From positions 496,001 through 560,000 of the forward strand of contig NC_083563.1 in assembly GCF_019925205.1 (NCBI RefSeq): DNA of 64,000 nt. The letters are read 5' to 3'. The stretch comes from Metopolophium dirhodum. Lineage: Eukaryota; Arthropoda; Insecta; Hemiptera; Aphididae. This document shows positions 13,101 to 25,649 of the stretch, in pieces. The stretch's first letter is position 1. Each line of letters starts with the position of its first letter. A program made the position numbers and the translations under genes. The notes beneath the pieces are model-generated. The model was not told the origin of the DNA and did not search any database. It saw nothing but the letters and a program-made list of their open reading frames with translations.

Positions 13101-16100
13101 AATCCTTTGTGTGTTGGCTCCTTTTTTTGAATACTCAATTATTCTACATAATATTTGTAATACAAATGAATAGATTTTATATGGCATTATTCCAGGGTTT
13201 ATTATCTTTCTGAACTAAAAAAAAAGAGAAACTTAATCAAAACGTTAATCAACTATTTCTGATTGTGTCTTGCGATATTATTTTTGATATTGGAAACCTC
13301 ATAACATTAAAAAAAAATTTATAGGTATTGCATTTACATGGATTCATTTTTAATTCAGAATATACTACCCACCTAACCAATATCAATAAATAAATTAATA
13401 AAAAAAATGAAATATATTTTATAAACCATAACGTATAATGATGAAAATAGTTTTCATAAATAGTGTTAATCAAACGATATAATATTATGAGAAAGGAGAC
13501 ACTTCTATACTGTCCAGTCTAATGGTAGAGGACACTCGGTATCGAGTCATTGAGAGTGGTCAGAATGTCTTTAGATTTAGATTTATGGTACCCATCACAT
13601 TCTGCTCATGACAACATATAGGTTATTTTGACGATTTTATAGAAAATAAAAATTGATACTTTGAACTCTACGACCTCGATGATATTGGCCCCTTTGAATT
13701 TAAAGGTCAAAAGATACGAGTAATACTACGATCGCGTGAAAAGACAACGTTTTATGCGGGCGTGGTGCCTATACCTATTTGTTGGTTTGATTATTTTTTT
13801 AGCAAATTGTTCAACTCTGACATTTTCTAAAAAGTTCTAAAAAAAGAATTGAAAGTTTGACGACTTCATTATGTTCAATTCAAAGTTGTCGAAAATTTGG
13901 AGTGAAATCGACAAAACCAATAAATGAAACAACACAATACCCCCCGCGAGGGTCGTACATTGCTCTAAAAGACCTTAGAGTTCAATTATAGTTTTTGTAA
14001 AAAAAAATAAACATGATGGATGTTTGGTAATTCGGCGAGTAACTCGAATAATATTTTTCATACTTGGGTGAATTCCGTCACATTTAATCCCCAATACAGT
14101 ATTATTAATCATACACGCATTTAGGTCTACTACACACCAGTAATTCGTTAAACAATAAAAGGGCAATAATTAATATCCGTGTTGAGCATTATGCTGTTAT
14201 CTACTATACCGTTGAATCATTGTATGTTTGATAAAATATATATTTTTATTTTACGGAACCGATCGTTTTTAAAAAGTTCACTTTTGCAACCGATGATGGG
14301 TATTCTTATGAAATATAATACGTTTTTATATGGTTATTGATCTACGCATTGTGGCGTTTATTGGAATGAAAAAAACATACGAATTTGCATTAGTTGAATC
14401 GATATCAGATAACAATATTATAATAATAAATCCAGTTGTCACAGTATATATTTTTATATCATCGTTTATAATTTTTTTTTCTCAATTTATATTTATTGGT
14501 TTTTCTTTTCTTTTGTATTAGCTAATTTTCAGTGGAGAATACACCAAGGCTATGAACAAGGACTGGCATTCCGGTCATTTCTGTTGCTGGCAATGTGACG
14601 AATCGTTAACAGGACAGCGATATGTGCTCAGAGACGATCATCCGTATTGCATCAAATGCTACGAATCTGTGTTCGCCAACCCGTGCGACGAATGCGACAA
14701 GACCATCGGAATCGACTCTAAAGTACGTCCGTCGACCGAACTGGTTCATATTTTATAATGTCCGAGCCTTTAGGTGGCGACTTTCAGACCGACATATCAA
14801 TACAGTAGCCAGGATTTTTCTTCGGGGGGGAGGGTGGAGGGGCTAATAACTTTTACACTTTTACACATTAAATACGAACTAGCCCTGATAGATAACTGTA
14901 AAGTGTTAATACTTATAGTAAATTTTTAAATATTTTAAATACAATTTAAGACTTTTTAAGCGACTTTCGCATAGACCATTAAGATAATTTTTAAATTTTC
15001 TTAACATTTCGGTGTTAGCTGAGCGGACTGCAGCCCCCTCTGACTACACCACTGCAATATATATATACCTATATATAATCTATAGTCCATATAGCATATA
15101 ATAAGCCATAACTATAGAATATTTTACTTATCTATTACGGTATTTTCCTCAGGATTTGTCGTACAAGGATAAACATTGGCACGAAGCTTGTTTCTTGTGC
15201 AGCAAATGTCGCGTCTCGTTGGTGGACAAACAGTTTGGATCAAAAGTGGAAAAAATCTATTGCGGAAATTGCTATGACACTCAATTTGCTGCTAGATGCG
15301 ACGGCTGTGGAGATATATTTCGCGCAGGTAATTTTTTTATGTTACCTACTAAAACCAGGATATTTCCAAGACAAATAATACATTTCGTGTTGGTACTTGG
15401 TCATACGTAAAAAAAATTTGTTTGTATAAGTATCGCAGTACTAGATATTTTTCCTCTGCGATTAAAATTGAGGAATCATAGCGGATAATAGGTTTTCGGG
15501 TATTATAGTGTTGAGAAAATATCTATATTGTAGCATTTTGTTAGGAATTTAATTAATTTTTTTTTTTGTTGATTTTCGTTTTAATGATAGCACACAAAGC
15601 GTTACAAAAATCAGTTAGAAAAAAAAAATTTGTACCCAGCCCAAAAACATATATTTATTTTAAAACGTACCTATCAACGCTGAAGACGATGTACAATTTG
15701 AATGTTGAACTACGTACGATAATAATGAAAACAAAATTCTAAAGTTAATATATTTTATAAAATAATAATGCGCGCGGGCTTTACTAAATCTACGGTTCAA
15801 AATCGTTTTAGCAAATTACAATAATATGCAATATCGCAGTATTCCGTCACATTTTTCATTCCAAATATTTAGTCGGAATTTAAGTGGTTTTTCGTACACG
15901 TAATGATATGGTGATTTAGTTGTAGTCTGGTGTCTATAGCGTAGTTATAAATATCCATTAGGTATATTATGGCTCCTTGGCGGATAAGCTTGATGAAACA
16001 GCGATGTCTGCAAGATATTTTCGTATACGCTGTTGTGTTTTTCAAGGCACAGTATATATTATTATATATAATATACAATATGATTTGTACATGACATGAT

Positions 16101-19100
16101 TCATAAAACATCTTATCCAACTTGCCTCGTTAATTCTTGAACAACACAAAATATTCTATTGATCGAGTTGATCGTATTATTTTAGTCCATTGGTCCATGT
16201 TTTCTAAAATACGATCGTACAATTTTCGCAGAAATCGTGTAGCTTAAGCTTTCTATAGGACCTTGTATGAACGTTGTGTTAGTCTATCGCGACTTCCGTT
16301 GTCATGGTAACTACGTCATTAATACCGCATAATATTATATCGGTTGTTTTCTTTTCTTTTTTTTAGTCGGCGATTTTTCTTACCATAATTATTATATTTT
16401 ATTAGTAATCTCTGATATTATCATAATATTATCATGTTGTCTCATTGACATTAATCCATATTTATTGTTATTTCAATACGTTGCACCATCAAAGACGTCT
16501 ACACTATAATATTATATATTTATACAAAATCTAGTGCGGTAATCGTCTGTGGCTCAAATGTGTGATTACCATTTTAGAAACTTATCCACTTGGACATAAC
16601 GATATGTCTAATTCGATTAGGCGATTTATGAAAATTCACGGCTATATGTACGCATTTATAGTCTGCAGATAAATATTGTGCGTTCGATTATATTTTGTTA
16701 GACTCATACACCGCATAATGTTTCTACATAAATAAAAATAATTAAACCTGCAGGAACTCGACGTGTTTTACGGTGTTTGAACACCATCTGTGTGTGTGTT
16801 TTTCATCAACCGCTGTTTCTTCTATTCTAGACGTGGCGTAAATTTTCACTATATACCTATCTACTAATAGGCCTATAGGCGTTTTAAAAAAATTAAATAT
16901 ATTATAATAGTGTTCAGCGTATACCTAGCCGATATACCTTTCAACACTTTCTCTCCGTACATCGAATTCGTATAAATATTATGTCGAACCACCGGTGTGG
17001 GGACTTTTTACAATGCCTAGCAGACCGCGAATTAAAATCCAAAGTTTTTACGACGATGTCAACTCTTTTTGGACATCCTACACGGCGCAACGGCAGTGAT
17101 ACGCCAACAGAGAATCGTTTAAAAAAATAAAACTCGCACGTGGGAGCTGCGCTCGTCGACGTTCTTCGATCCGCGTGTGGTGTAGCGAGAGTGAAATAAT
17201 ACAAGTCGGCTGCACTGTTTGTTGATTAAAAAAAAGAAAAAAACAACACCATTCTTATAAGTATATATGCGCTGTAATGGTGTAGGTGACATCATCGTCT
17301 GATATTATTGCTGCATCATTATCGTTTTATGCGTTTTCTTCTCTCGATAAGTCCCGCGTACAAGGTCAAAATGATAAGTCCGAGCTCGGTTTGACGTCCG
17401 TCGTAGGTACGTAGTAATAATAGTAATACGTACCTATATACTTATACCGTTGATGCGATCACAGGTGACATTCCCGCACATCGTACAATATGTACTTAGG
17501 ACGACTTGATTATTAATTAAGCATAGCATATAGGTACTGTTTCCATCGATCTAACGGGTAATATACATCTGGAAAAGTTCAACAAAGCTCAACATAGCTT
17601 AATTTCGAGATAACGTCATGTTATATTATTATCTTTTTTATAAAATATTGTCCTACGAAGGAGATGGTTATTGCGTTTACGTTGTCCACGATATTATAAT
17701 ATTACTCGTATAGTCCGTATATTGGTACTATTTAAATTATTATTCGTTTGTTCAATATTTTACGAGTTCGATAATAATATGACATTAGCTCGAAAATAAT
17801 ACCTTCGTCTTCAGACTTGGTGATGGGCGTTTAAACTCCAATACAACATCAACCCAGATGCCACAATGTTGATTTTGCGCAGTGGAATTTTGCTATGATG
17901 CCCGTTGTACAGAAGGAGGCAGTACCTAATTCATTATAATTTACGGGTATCACGTCCTACGGGTCGATCGCGACGTATTGTTATAAAATATTATAGTATA
18001 CCATGATGGATGGTAACCGATTTCTGGTAATGCGTCAGGTATATAGGTAGAACCGCCTCTAATTATGTCGACCACGGTTCCTGGTTCCGACGCATACGAA
18101 TTTTTATCCTTTATGGGTTTTTGATCGCTCCTCCTCCCCTGCCCCTCTCCGCCATGCGACCGAAAACGATATCCGATGATGGCAATATCAATAATATTAA
18201 TATCATTATCTTCGTGCGATGGCCGGAGGTGTAGTGTATCTATTTAGTATTATACTTACACCGTGGGCAGGTCGGAAAGGTCACCCGGTGTCCTGGCGGC
18301 TGCGGCGGTGGGGCGCGCGCGCTCGAGGGGGGGATAGATAGGTACACCAAGTAGGTATATCATCACGTCCGGACTCGGTGCCCGTCGTCGTTTGTCACGC
18401 GCTTTTGGTTCAGTACCAGTGCAAACATGTCCGTGGACGTAATGACCAGCAAGTTCGGTAACATCACGCTGAAGACCAGCACGCCCAAAAAGGATCCGGG
18501 CGACGACGACGTGGCCATCCTGTCGTCATTTCTACCGGAATACCTGATGAGCCCCGCGGCCATAACCAAGAACAAGGCGTTCGAATGTTCGATGAAACGG
18601 GACTGCAGATTGGGTGACCCCAAAGTCACCCCTCCAGGTAGAACCGCTAAATTTACTCGTTCGAATACTATATTACAAACCATACATGGTGCCGCCACCC
18701 CATAATATAGCCGAACGAAAGATTTCGGCGACCCATTGTATCACAACTACGATTCGTCTTTTTTATTCTTTCATTTTTTAAATAATCACTCTTGTATTAT
18801 TTAAAAACAATTGTTTCGACGTTCAAAGCGTTATTTGTGGGGTACTTAAATCGGTATGCAGTTCGAGAACCCTCAACGTTAGACTACGCAGTGAATACAG
18901 GATTATCGACTCTCTAATTCTCAATCTCGGACGGTAAAAGGTTTTTTATTTGGACATCGATTTTGTGTGCTGTTTACTGCGTGGAAAATAAATGTAGCTA
19001 TACTCTTACCAGTTACGGCGATGACTCACAATATTATGTTATACAGTCTAAAATGAAATTTATTTTTGTGTCTTATTATAATAATAATATTATGACGTAT

Positions 19101-22100
19101 GAAAATCACCATATATGGTGATTATAATAATATTAACCATCTGTTTGCTATACACATGATCGGGTACCTAATCACATTTTGTAATATATAATGCATAATG
19201 GTAATTATATAGTTAGTACACTTCTCGTTGAGTTTACAATAAATACTTAAAACGTTCACTAACACTTGTGCTTTTCTTCAAGATATCCAAACTTTAATAT
19301 GTATTTTTTTTAAATATCAATCATCTTGTGAATAATTCTGTGGTATATGTGTTCATTGTAATTCTTGTACTGTGTATACGTTTTATTTTCATACTCAAAA
19401 TTACCGAGAGATTTACAGTGACATACTACGGATTCTATAGAGTGGGTACTGAAGGGGCAGGGATAACTCGTTAATTTGTGATGCACAAAGTTCACCTTCC
19501 AACATTTTAAATGTTTATAAATAAAAACTATTCATTGGATATTTTTTTGATATCTATGTAAATATTTTAGGAATTAAATTCTACACCTGACTACATACAA
19601 GTAATATTATTAGTTTCCATTTAAAAACGTAAGACATCGTATTTTGGGAAAATTTTAGTAAAGGTATTTACAAAAAAAAATGTTCAAAATAGTAAAAAAA
19701 AGGTACTGAATAAATAATATATAGTATAGGTTAAATAGACCACTCAGTACAAATATTTGTATACAATAATCATTAGGTAGGTAGGTATGTATTATTAGGT
19801 ACTAGCTTAAAATTAAGTTTTTATGACTATATTTATGCACAGGTAATTTCATAATCTACCGTAGAATTACTGTTAGGGAATTAGATTTTTTATTACTAAA
19901 AAAACATGGAATGCCTGAAATGTTTAATGTGCCATTAAATAGTTGAAACTTATGACATTAGTTAGTTTAGGTAGCTATAATATATTTTTGTTTGTATTTA
20001 ATAGGTAGTATTTCTAATCATTATTCATTATAAAATTAAAATTGACTTGATAAAAACAAACTAAAAAACAATTTATACTTTTTCACTAAATGTGAATTTC
20101 TTAGCAATATTTCTTAACTCGTTTGATATTTATCGTGTATAAAAAAAATACACTATTTTCGAGTGTGTAGATAATGTGATAATATGAAACGATTAGAATT
20201 TACACTACTGAATATTATCGTGTATTTACCCAAGTATTTTTATTGTCATTTTACTACCTATTTATAATTAATCTGTAATGATTTATATTTCGCGGTTGAA
20301 AATTTGGAATGTACCTACTTATTTTTGTTTTATCAAAATTACACTTTCTCTAAAAACGAAATGCAGCCGAAACCGCACCGAAAACTGTGATTTCGATAGC
20401 TTTGTAAGGATAAACCATTTCTCAGATTAATTTAAAGACGTTAATAGGTATAGGAGTGGCGATTTTCAACCATGATCGCCTGAATTTCCTTTTAGATGCC
20501 AATCGTAAAACCTTGACGCGCAAATTTTCAATATCTCGGGACAACGGCGATTTGTTGGTCCCGTGGGCGTAATTTGCGTCCTTATACCATTGTCTCCGTT
20601 TGTACCTATACGATATATCCGTCGAAAAAACTAAACAATCGCAGCCACCATCATTATCGTACATATTATATCCGGGGGACAATAAATACACTTAACCAAT
20701 CATTCCGCATGCTCGTACTTCGTTAAGCTCGCCAGACCGTATATAAGATATATTTTTTTTTCAACGGCCTTGATCTGCATTTTAACATAAATCTAAGGCC
20801 GAGTTCGCGAAATCGGATCCCGTGGATGTTGCTAAAAGGAAATAACTGGTCTATGCGTACCTATTACGACTATGATAACTTACTGCAGATAATATATAAG
20901 TAATAACTATATAATATATTATTATTATATTGATCAGTTTATTATACTGAATGTTGTTGCTGTTGCTGTTTTTATTGTTATTACGTTTCTCTCACTCTCG
21001 TCGAAAAGACTTTTCAAAAATTAATAAGAAAAAAATTCACTAGCCATATATGCTCAACGATCGCTCTAACCGTCGCGACCTTCCGTGGATCGCAACAATT
21101 ATATATTTTATTATTATGATAGAACACGCGACACTCGACCACACGGTGTTGGCCGCGGCCGAGATGATATAATACTGCTGAAGAGTAGCATCGTTCATGT
21201 TTGTTTACTACTGTTGTCGAGTTGAGTAACTGCGATTGCGACTGTCGATTGACGACGCGTTCGTGGGTTTGAATAATACACTGTTTAGTCGACGACGGTC
21301 TCCAGGCGAATATATTATACGGAGAGTAGTGAGTGCGAAGCAGCAGAAAGAAATAGATAAAAGTCGCACACTATAGAGAGATACCTGCAGAGAGAGGCCG
21401 GAGATGTGGTCGTTTTGACAGTTTTCTAAATCCGATGTGCAAATCGATGACGAATTATTTGCCAAGTCCCAGACGAGTCCGTCTGGTGGTCGTCCCGCGG
21501 TATGGAAGATAACAAGTCGTGTGTTAATCGGCGAAATATCTAGGTAACTTACTAGAAAAAAAAAAAATAATAATATCTCTTTGGCCGTGGGACGACAATC
21601 GCATAACCAATGAGTATAATATATTGTACAATATCATATACTCAATGGCATAACATAGGACGCACCGTTCATTTCACTCGTCGGGACCCGTGGGAGCGAA
21701 GGACCCGCGGAAGGAAACATAGTATTTTCGACAGCGCGAATCTGAGTCGTTTCCACATCCTATCTCGGTTTACCTACCACTGCGTGGGTAACCGTGAACA
21801 ACCGTGGTGATGCAGGTAGACGACTATAGGTACAGTGGGCGATTCTCGTTAAATTCTGGCTATCATAATATTATACGGATTGATTTCTTTTTCGTCGAAC
21901 GCCGCAGAAAATATTATAACAGTCTGCGGTGGCCTAAACGTGATTCATCCATGTGTGTAGGGAGGGGAAGATCAATGATAAATAACAACCTAGAGTCCTA
22001 GACAATAGTTACTAACGTGTTATGTCAGACATGGGAGTAGCTGGTAATATGTATATAATATTATTATAAGCACCGACCTATATCTTTTCTTTTAAACAAT

Positions 22101-25100
22101 AATAATATTGATACAATTTTTGACTCATAATAAATAATAAAAAAATATTAAATCATAAAATCGAATTTTCATTAGTATTTAAAAAAAATTTTTAACGAGG
22201 AAAATTTATAATTTCAGGAATTTTTAAATCAGGCACCAATTTGGTTATAAAATTAAAAATGTAATAATAATAGGTAGTCTTTAATTAATAAGTAATTCTA
22301 GGGAGTCTTAAAACTAAATATTCTATTGGTTTTAATCTAAATTGATGAACAATAACTGAATCAGTTTTCAAAAACACAAATCCCATAAATACCTACTCGA
22401 AAATTCTCTTACATAATTGTATGTAGATTTTCAACGGAATAATTTTTCAATGTATCGAATTTTGTTAACGCTTTGAAAAACTAATTTTCAAGCTGGGGTT
22501 AATACACAGTAACTACACCTTTTGTATTTAATTCGTTGTAAATGTTAAATTAAATAAAGTAACACACAAAAAAAGTCAAATATATGGACACGCGTAAACA
22601 TAAGTAGTAGTGAACTAAAATTTGACAAATTGTTTTTATTTTACCGTCGATAATAATGTATTTTTTTTATTTATATATAATATACATTCTCTGGTTTACA
22701 ATTTCTTCCTATGAATTAAAATTTTTAAAAAAAACGTGGTCAAGAGATGGATTTACTTATATTAACGACATCAATTAAGGGACGCAATGCTGTTGAAAAC
22801 AGGACAATATTCTGTATTAAAAATGGGACTTATACGATTTAATCATTACAATACATATCAAGTACCAACACAATGCGTATATTTGTCACGATTATTAGAT
22901 ATAAAACGGATATGATACCGTCGACGTTTTGTGATATTATTTCATTTTTATTCATATTATATAATATTATGCATTTGTTTTTTTTTCTATACCCTCAGGA
23001 ACGAAAAAGATGGAGTACAAGACCAGACAATGGCACGAGAAATGTTTCAGCTGCGTTGTGTGCAAGTCGGCCATCGGCACCAAGAGCTTTATACCAAGGG
23101 AACAGGAAGTTTACTGCGCCACTTGCTACGAAGAAAAGTTCTCGACCCGCTGCGTTAAGTGTGACAAGGTACAGTGTCGTACAAATGTACAATAACAAAT
23201 AACAAATTATATTGGAGCAAAGGTTAAATATTCGCTGAAATTATGCGACACGCGCCCGAAGATTCATTTTAGCACGTCACTCGAATAATAATAATATATT
23301 ATATTAAAATTTAAAATACAACGAAACCTCCGCTAAAGGGCACATATCAATAGTGGGCACCTCCCAATAGTGGAAGTTTTATTGGGAACCAACATACAAA
23401 CTTTTTACAATTTGAACCCGCTGAATAACGAACACAATTTCAGCGACTTGGAGTGTTCGCTACTTATATATTATGATGTAAAGCTTATTCTCTCGCTCAA
23501 TCATACTATGATGACCCGACTAATTTAATTTCGATCCTGTATCACAACAATCAGTCACATAATAATATTATATAATATTCAATGAATGACAATTTTTGAA
23601 TACGTACCAATTAAATGTGAATACATTTTCTTTTCATTACGGTTAATTCAGAAAAAAAATGTATGCGTGCAGTGGCGGTAACGTGATGTACGTTCAACAG
23701 GTATAGAGCGAGGAACGTAACTGATCTTACATTATGACTTAATGAGTTCTTGTGTGTTTTTCGACTTTTCTTTACCTATATTTATTTTTATTTTCGTTAC
23801 CATCACAGCAAGTAGTTAACCACCAAATTGTATCAGTGTAATACGATGGCTATATTTGGCTATATTGGTACGATTGAGCGCGGATTGTTGACATAACGAA
23901 GGATATATTATGTATTTTATACTCTTAAAAATGAACGAGTGTAACCAAAAATGAAAGATACGTTGCCAAATTATGACTTGATTAACTTTTATTGATTTTG
24001 CTTTATAGCAAAAAAAATAAATTACAACAATATAAGTAGTTTAACCATTTATTCAAATTAGTTCATAAAAAAATATTAATGGCCACCATATTATAGGTAT
24101 TAGTATTTTGAAAAAAACAGCATGCAAATGAATGTAATTAATTTTCATTTACGTCTTCTGTCATCGGTAGTTAGTAATCTCCTCTTAAAATTTGGGTTGG
24201 TTGGGTAGTTTTTTCTGCCCTGTGGATTCCATCGAAGCGATACATAATATAACAACAAAATTGGTGGATGATGACCGTTGATTTTTAAAATTGAATTAAA
24301 ATTGCCTATACAAAACCCCTTAAAAATCGGTTGAGTGTTGTCATCGTAGATTTTCACAATAATAATTTATCATAATATGTACATTATATCCACATAATAT
24401 TATTACTTACCTAATCAACTGTTTTTTGTGTGTAACAGATTATCACTAGTGGCGGCGTGACATATAAAAACGAACCTTGGCACAGGGAATGCTTCACGTG
24501 TAGCCATTGCAGCACGTCGCTGGCTGGACAGCGTTTCACGTCCAGAGACGAAAAGCCGTTCTGTGGAGATTGTTTCGGAGAGTTGTTCGCCAAAAGATGC
24601 ACTTCATGTGTAAAACCGATTACAGGTACGCAATCCGCACCAAAACTCGTGTCATGTAATTGGAGATGTTCCTGAGAAATATAAGAGAAACATAACATTG
24701 CCATAAATTATTTTTACCTTACTCTCATTTTTATCACTAGAAAGTATTAAGTAATATATTATGACAAATTAGGACATAATGAGTTATAAATAATACAATT
24801 CCTGTACCTCAGATGGGTATAAAAATACCAAAAAATGTAGTTACAAGCAAATATAGATAAAACAATTATTACATTAACTCTTTTATATAATATTAAGTTG
24901 ACAATAGTAGTTGTCTGCAGCCATGCGAAGATTGTAAATGAAGATCGGGTCCACGGTATTTGTAAGAACTATAATTTAATGCTGGCCAAGATGTAAATAC
25001 ATTTAATATTATATACTGGTATTTAGTATTATTATTTATTAACGAACAATAAATTACATGCACTTGTTTTCAATAACTGACGGTAAAAACTATTTTTAAA

Positions 25101-25649
25101 TTGTATTATTACCTACTCTGGATTAGACACGGTTGAAGGGCAAAACTCGTCGTTAAAAAACATAGGGTTCAAGCACCCGTTTGATATGATTCGCTATTTG
25201 CGCCTAAATAGACACTCGACTTATTATACAGGGTGATTTTTTAAGCACGTTTACCCCCATTTTTCTCCTTAATAGTAGGTATATTTATTCAAATTCTGAT
25301 TTTTTAGAATTTGCAAGTATGTCCAAAGACTATTGTTTCAAATTTCTGATATTTTTTGTACCACTTAAAGACCCTATCCTGTGGCGATACAAACTTCTAT
25401 TTTTGAAAAGACAAATGAGAAATAAATAGGAAAAAACATAATACTATATAATATTATATTAACTATGTCTAACGCGCGTTCTGTCCCGCAGGAATCGGCG
25501 GCACTAGATTCATCTCGTTCGAGGACCGCCACTGGCACAACGATTGTTTCATCTGCGCCGCCTGCAAGACCTCACTTGTCGGCAGGGGCTTCATCACCGA
25601 CGCCGAAGACATCATTTGCCCGGAATGCGCCAAGCAGAAGCTCATGTAA
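10029..25649 (+). CDS. Lmpt: Four-and-a-half LIM domain protein (FHL/Limpet type), spliced, 349 aa
   Basis: Joined exons 10029-10198, 14533-14722, 15153-15327, 22999-23168, 24439-24625 and 25492-25649 give 1050 bases, all with GT-AG introns and matching phases, ending at TAA 25647-25649. The product has a charged head (residues 1-56), half a LIM domain (second zinc finger only, about 57-110) and four full LIM domains, each with CX2C, HX2C, CX2C and a closing CX2C pair. Order and sequence match insect Limpet and vertebrate FHL proteins from memory, for example DWHSGHFCCWQCDESL, KDKHWHEACF, RQWHEKCF, EPWHRECF and RHWHNDCF. LIM domains are protein-binding zinc modules; FHL proteins act as scaffolds and transcription cofactors, largely in muscle. 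Function here is by homology. A longer form with a complete first LIM would need exons left of the window. Isoform structure is inferred without transcripts. Confidence 0.9.
10199..14521 (+). other. Intron of the LIM gene
   Basis: A 4.3 kb AT-rich stretch between the 10029 exon and the 14522/14533 exon. Short open frames occur but none has recognisable residues, splice sites and phase together. No transposon ends were identified. Confidence 0.6.
14522..14722 (+). CDS. Lmpt: LIM exon with two alternative 3' splice sites
   Basis: From 14522 the exon reads LIFSGEYTKAMNKDW and on to GIDSK, ending phase 0 before GTACGT. The residues LIFS are conserved in Limpet and in testin (CDELIFS), so the acceptor TATTAG ending at 14521 is likely used when an upstream exon ends with CDE. 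Eleven bases on, TTTTCAG ending at 14532 is a second acceptor that keeps the frame for a phase-2 partner. The exon carries the second zinc finger of this LIM (HFCCWQC through CIKC) and the opening CDEC of the next LIM. Confidence 0.88.
14803..15054. mobile_element. Repeat element in LIM gene intron
   Basis: The left end is CAGTAGCCAGGATTTTTC with a G-rich tract; the right end reads, inverted, CAGTGGTGTAGTCAGAGGGGG. It resembles the element at 1386-1552. It fills most of the 430-base intron between two LIM exons. Confidence 0.45.
15153..15327 (+). CDS. Lmpt: LIM exon (KDKHWHEACF module)
   Basis: The acceptor CCTCAG precedes GAT TTG TCG (DLS). The exon encodes DLSYKDKHWHEACFLCSKC through YCGNCYD, completing one LIM domain, then opens the next with CDGCGDIFRA. 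It ends with one base of Gly before GTAATT (phase 1), which matches the next exon at 22999. The preceding intron is 430 bases and holds a small repeat element. Confidence 0.93.
18280..18426 (+). promoter_or_regulatory. GC-rich internal promoter candidate before the alternative LIM exon
   Basis: The block includes GGTGGGGCGCGCGCGCTCGA and then TTCAGTACCAG about 15 bases before ATG 18427; TCAGT is the insect initiator core. It stands out from an AT-rich 7.7 kb intron. No TATA box is obvious. Inferred from composition and position only. Confidence 0.4.
18427..18637 (+). CDS. Lmpt: Alternative first coding exon of the LIM gene (short isoform start)
   Basis: The exon starts at ATG 18427 (MSVDVMTSKFGN), runs 70 codons plus one base and ends VTPPG at a donor GTAGAA in phase 1. 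Exon 22999 also needs a phase-1 partner, so joining gives PPGTKKMEYKTRQWHEKC in frame and a protein of 241 residues. The exon supplies two cysteines (CSMKRDC, spacing X5) in front of the LIM half-site; whether they bind zinc is unknown. It is far more GC-rich than the intron around it and follows a GC-rich stretch, as expected for an internal promoter. Other Limpet genes use alternative promoters. No transcript evidence is available here. Confidence 0.75.
22999..23168 (+). CDS. Lmpt: LIM exon (TRQWHEKCF module)
   Basis: A pyrimidine-rich tract and CCCTCAG precede the exon, which starts in phase 1 (GA completing Gly, then TKKMEYKTRQWHEKC). It completes the LIM domain opened by CDGC in the previous exon, or by the alternative 18427 exon, and ends CVKCDK at donor GTACAG in phase 0. 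It is shared by both proposed isoforms. Confidence 0.93.
23169..24438 (+). other. LIM intron with possible transposon remnant
   Basis: AT-rich. At 23320-23460 the sequence CGAAACCTCCGCTAAAGGGC with AGTGGGCACCTCCCAATAGT looks like an eroded transposon end. A minus-strand frame at 24145-24357 contains NPQGRKNYPTNPNFKRRLLT, perhaps transposase-derived, but too short to assign. Confidence 0.45.
24439..24625 (+). CDS. Lmpt: LIM exon (EPWHRECF module)
   Basis: The acceptor TAACAG is followed by IITSGGVTYKNEPWHREC in phase 0. The exon completes the third full LIM domain with SHC and CGDC pairs, then opens the fourth with CTSCVKPIT. It ends phase 1 at GTACGC, matching the last exon. Confidence 0.93.
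25231..25435 (+). mobile_element. Solo arm of a long-inverted-repeat element in the last LIM intron
   Basis: CAGGGTGATTTTTTAAGCAC, then ACCCCCATTTTTCTCC and GGCGATACAAACTTCTATTT align along about 200 bases with each arm of the element at 44264-45018. Only one arm is present here. Confidence 0.5.
25492..25649 (+). CDS. Lmpt: Terminal LIM exon with stop codon
   Basis: The acceptor TCCCGCAG precedes GA ATC GGC (completing Gly, then IGGTRFISFEDRHWHNDC). The final LIM domain closes with ICPECAKQKLM and the stop TAA at 25647-25649. The C-terminus directly after the last zinc pair is typical of this family. Local GC content is high for the window, another sign of coding sequence. Confidence 0.94.

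Larger units (their letters stand above)
15328..22998 (+). other. Long LIM intron with internal start exon
   Basis: A 7.7 kb intron containing the alternative first exon at 18427-18637. Two further less AT-rich stretches, about 16930-17210 and 21050-21990, have no supported exon and may be regulatory or non-coding first exons. At 21485-21545 a short ATG frame (MEDNKSCVNRRNI) stops just at CTAGGTAACT, so it cannot extend into the LIM frame. Confidence 0.6.
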
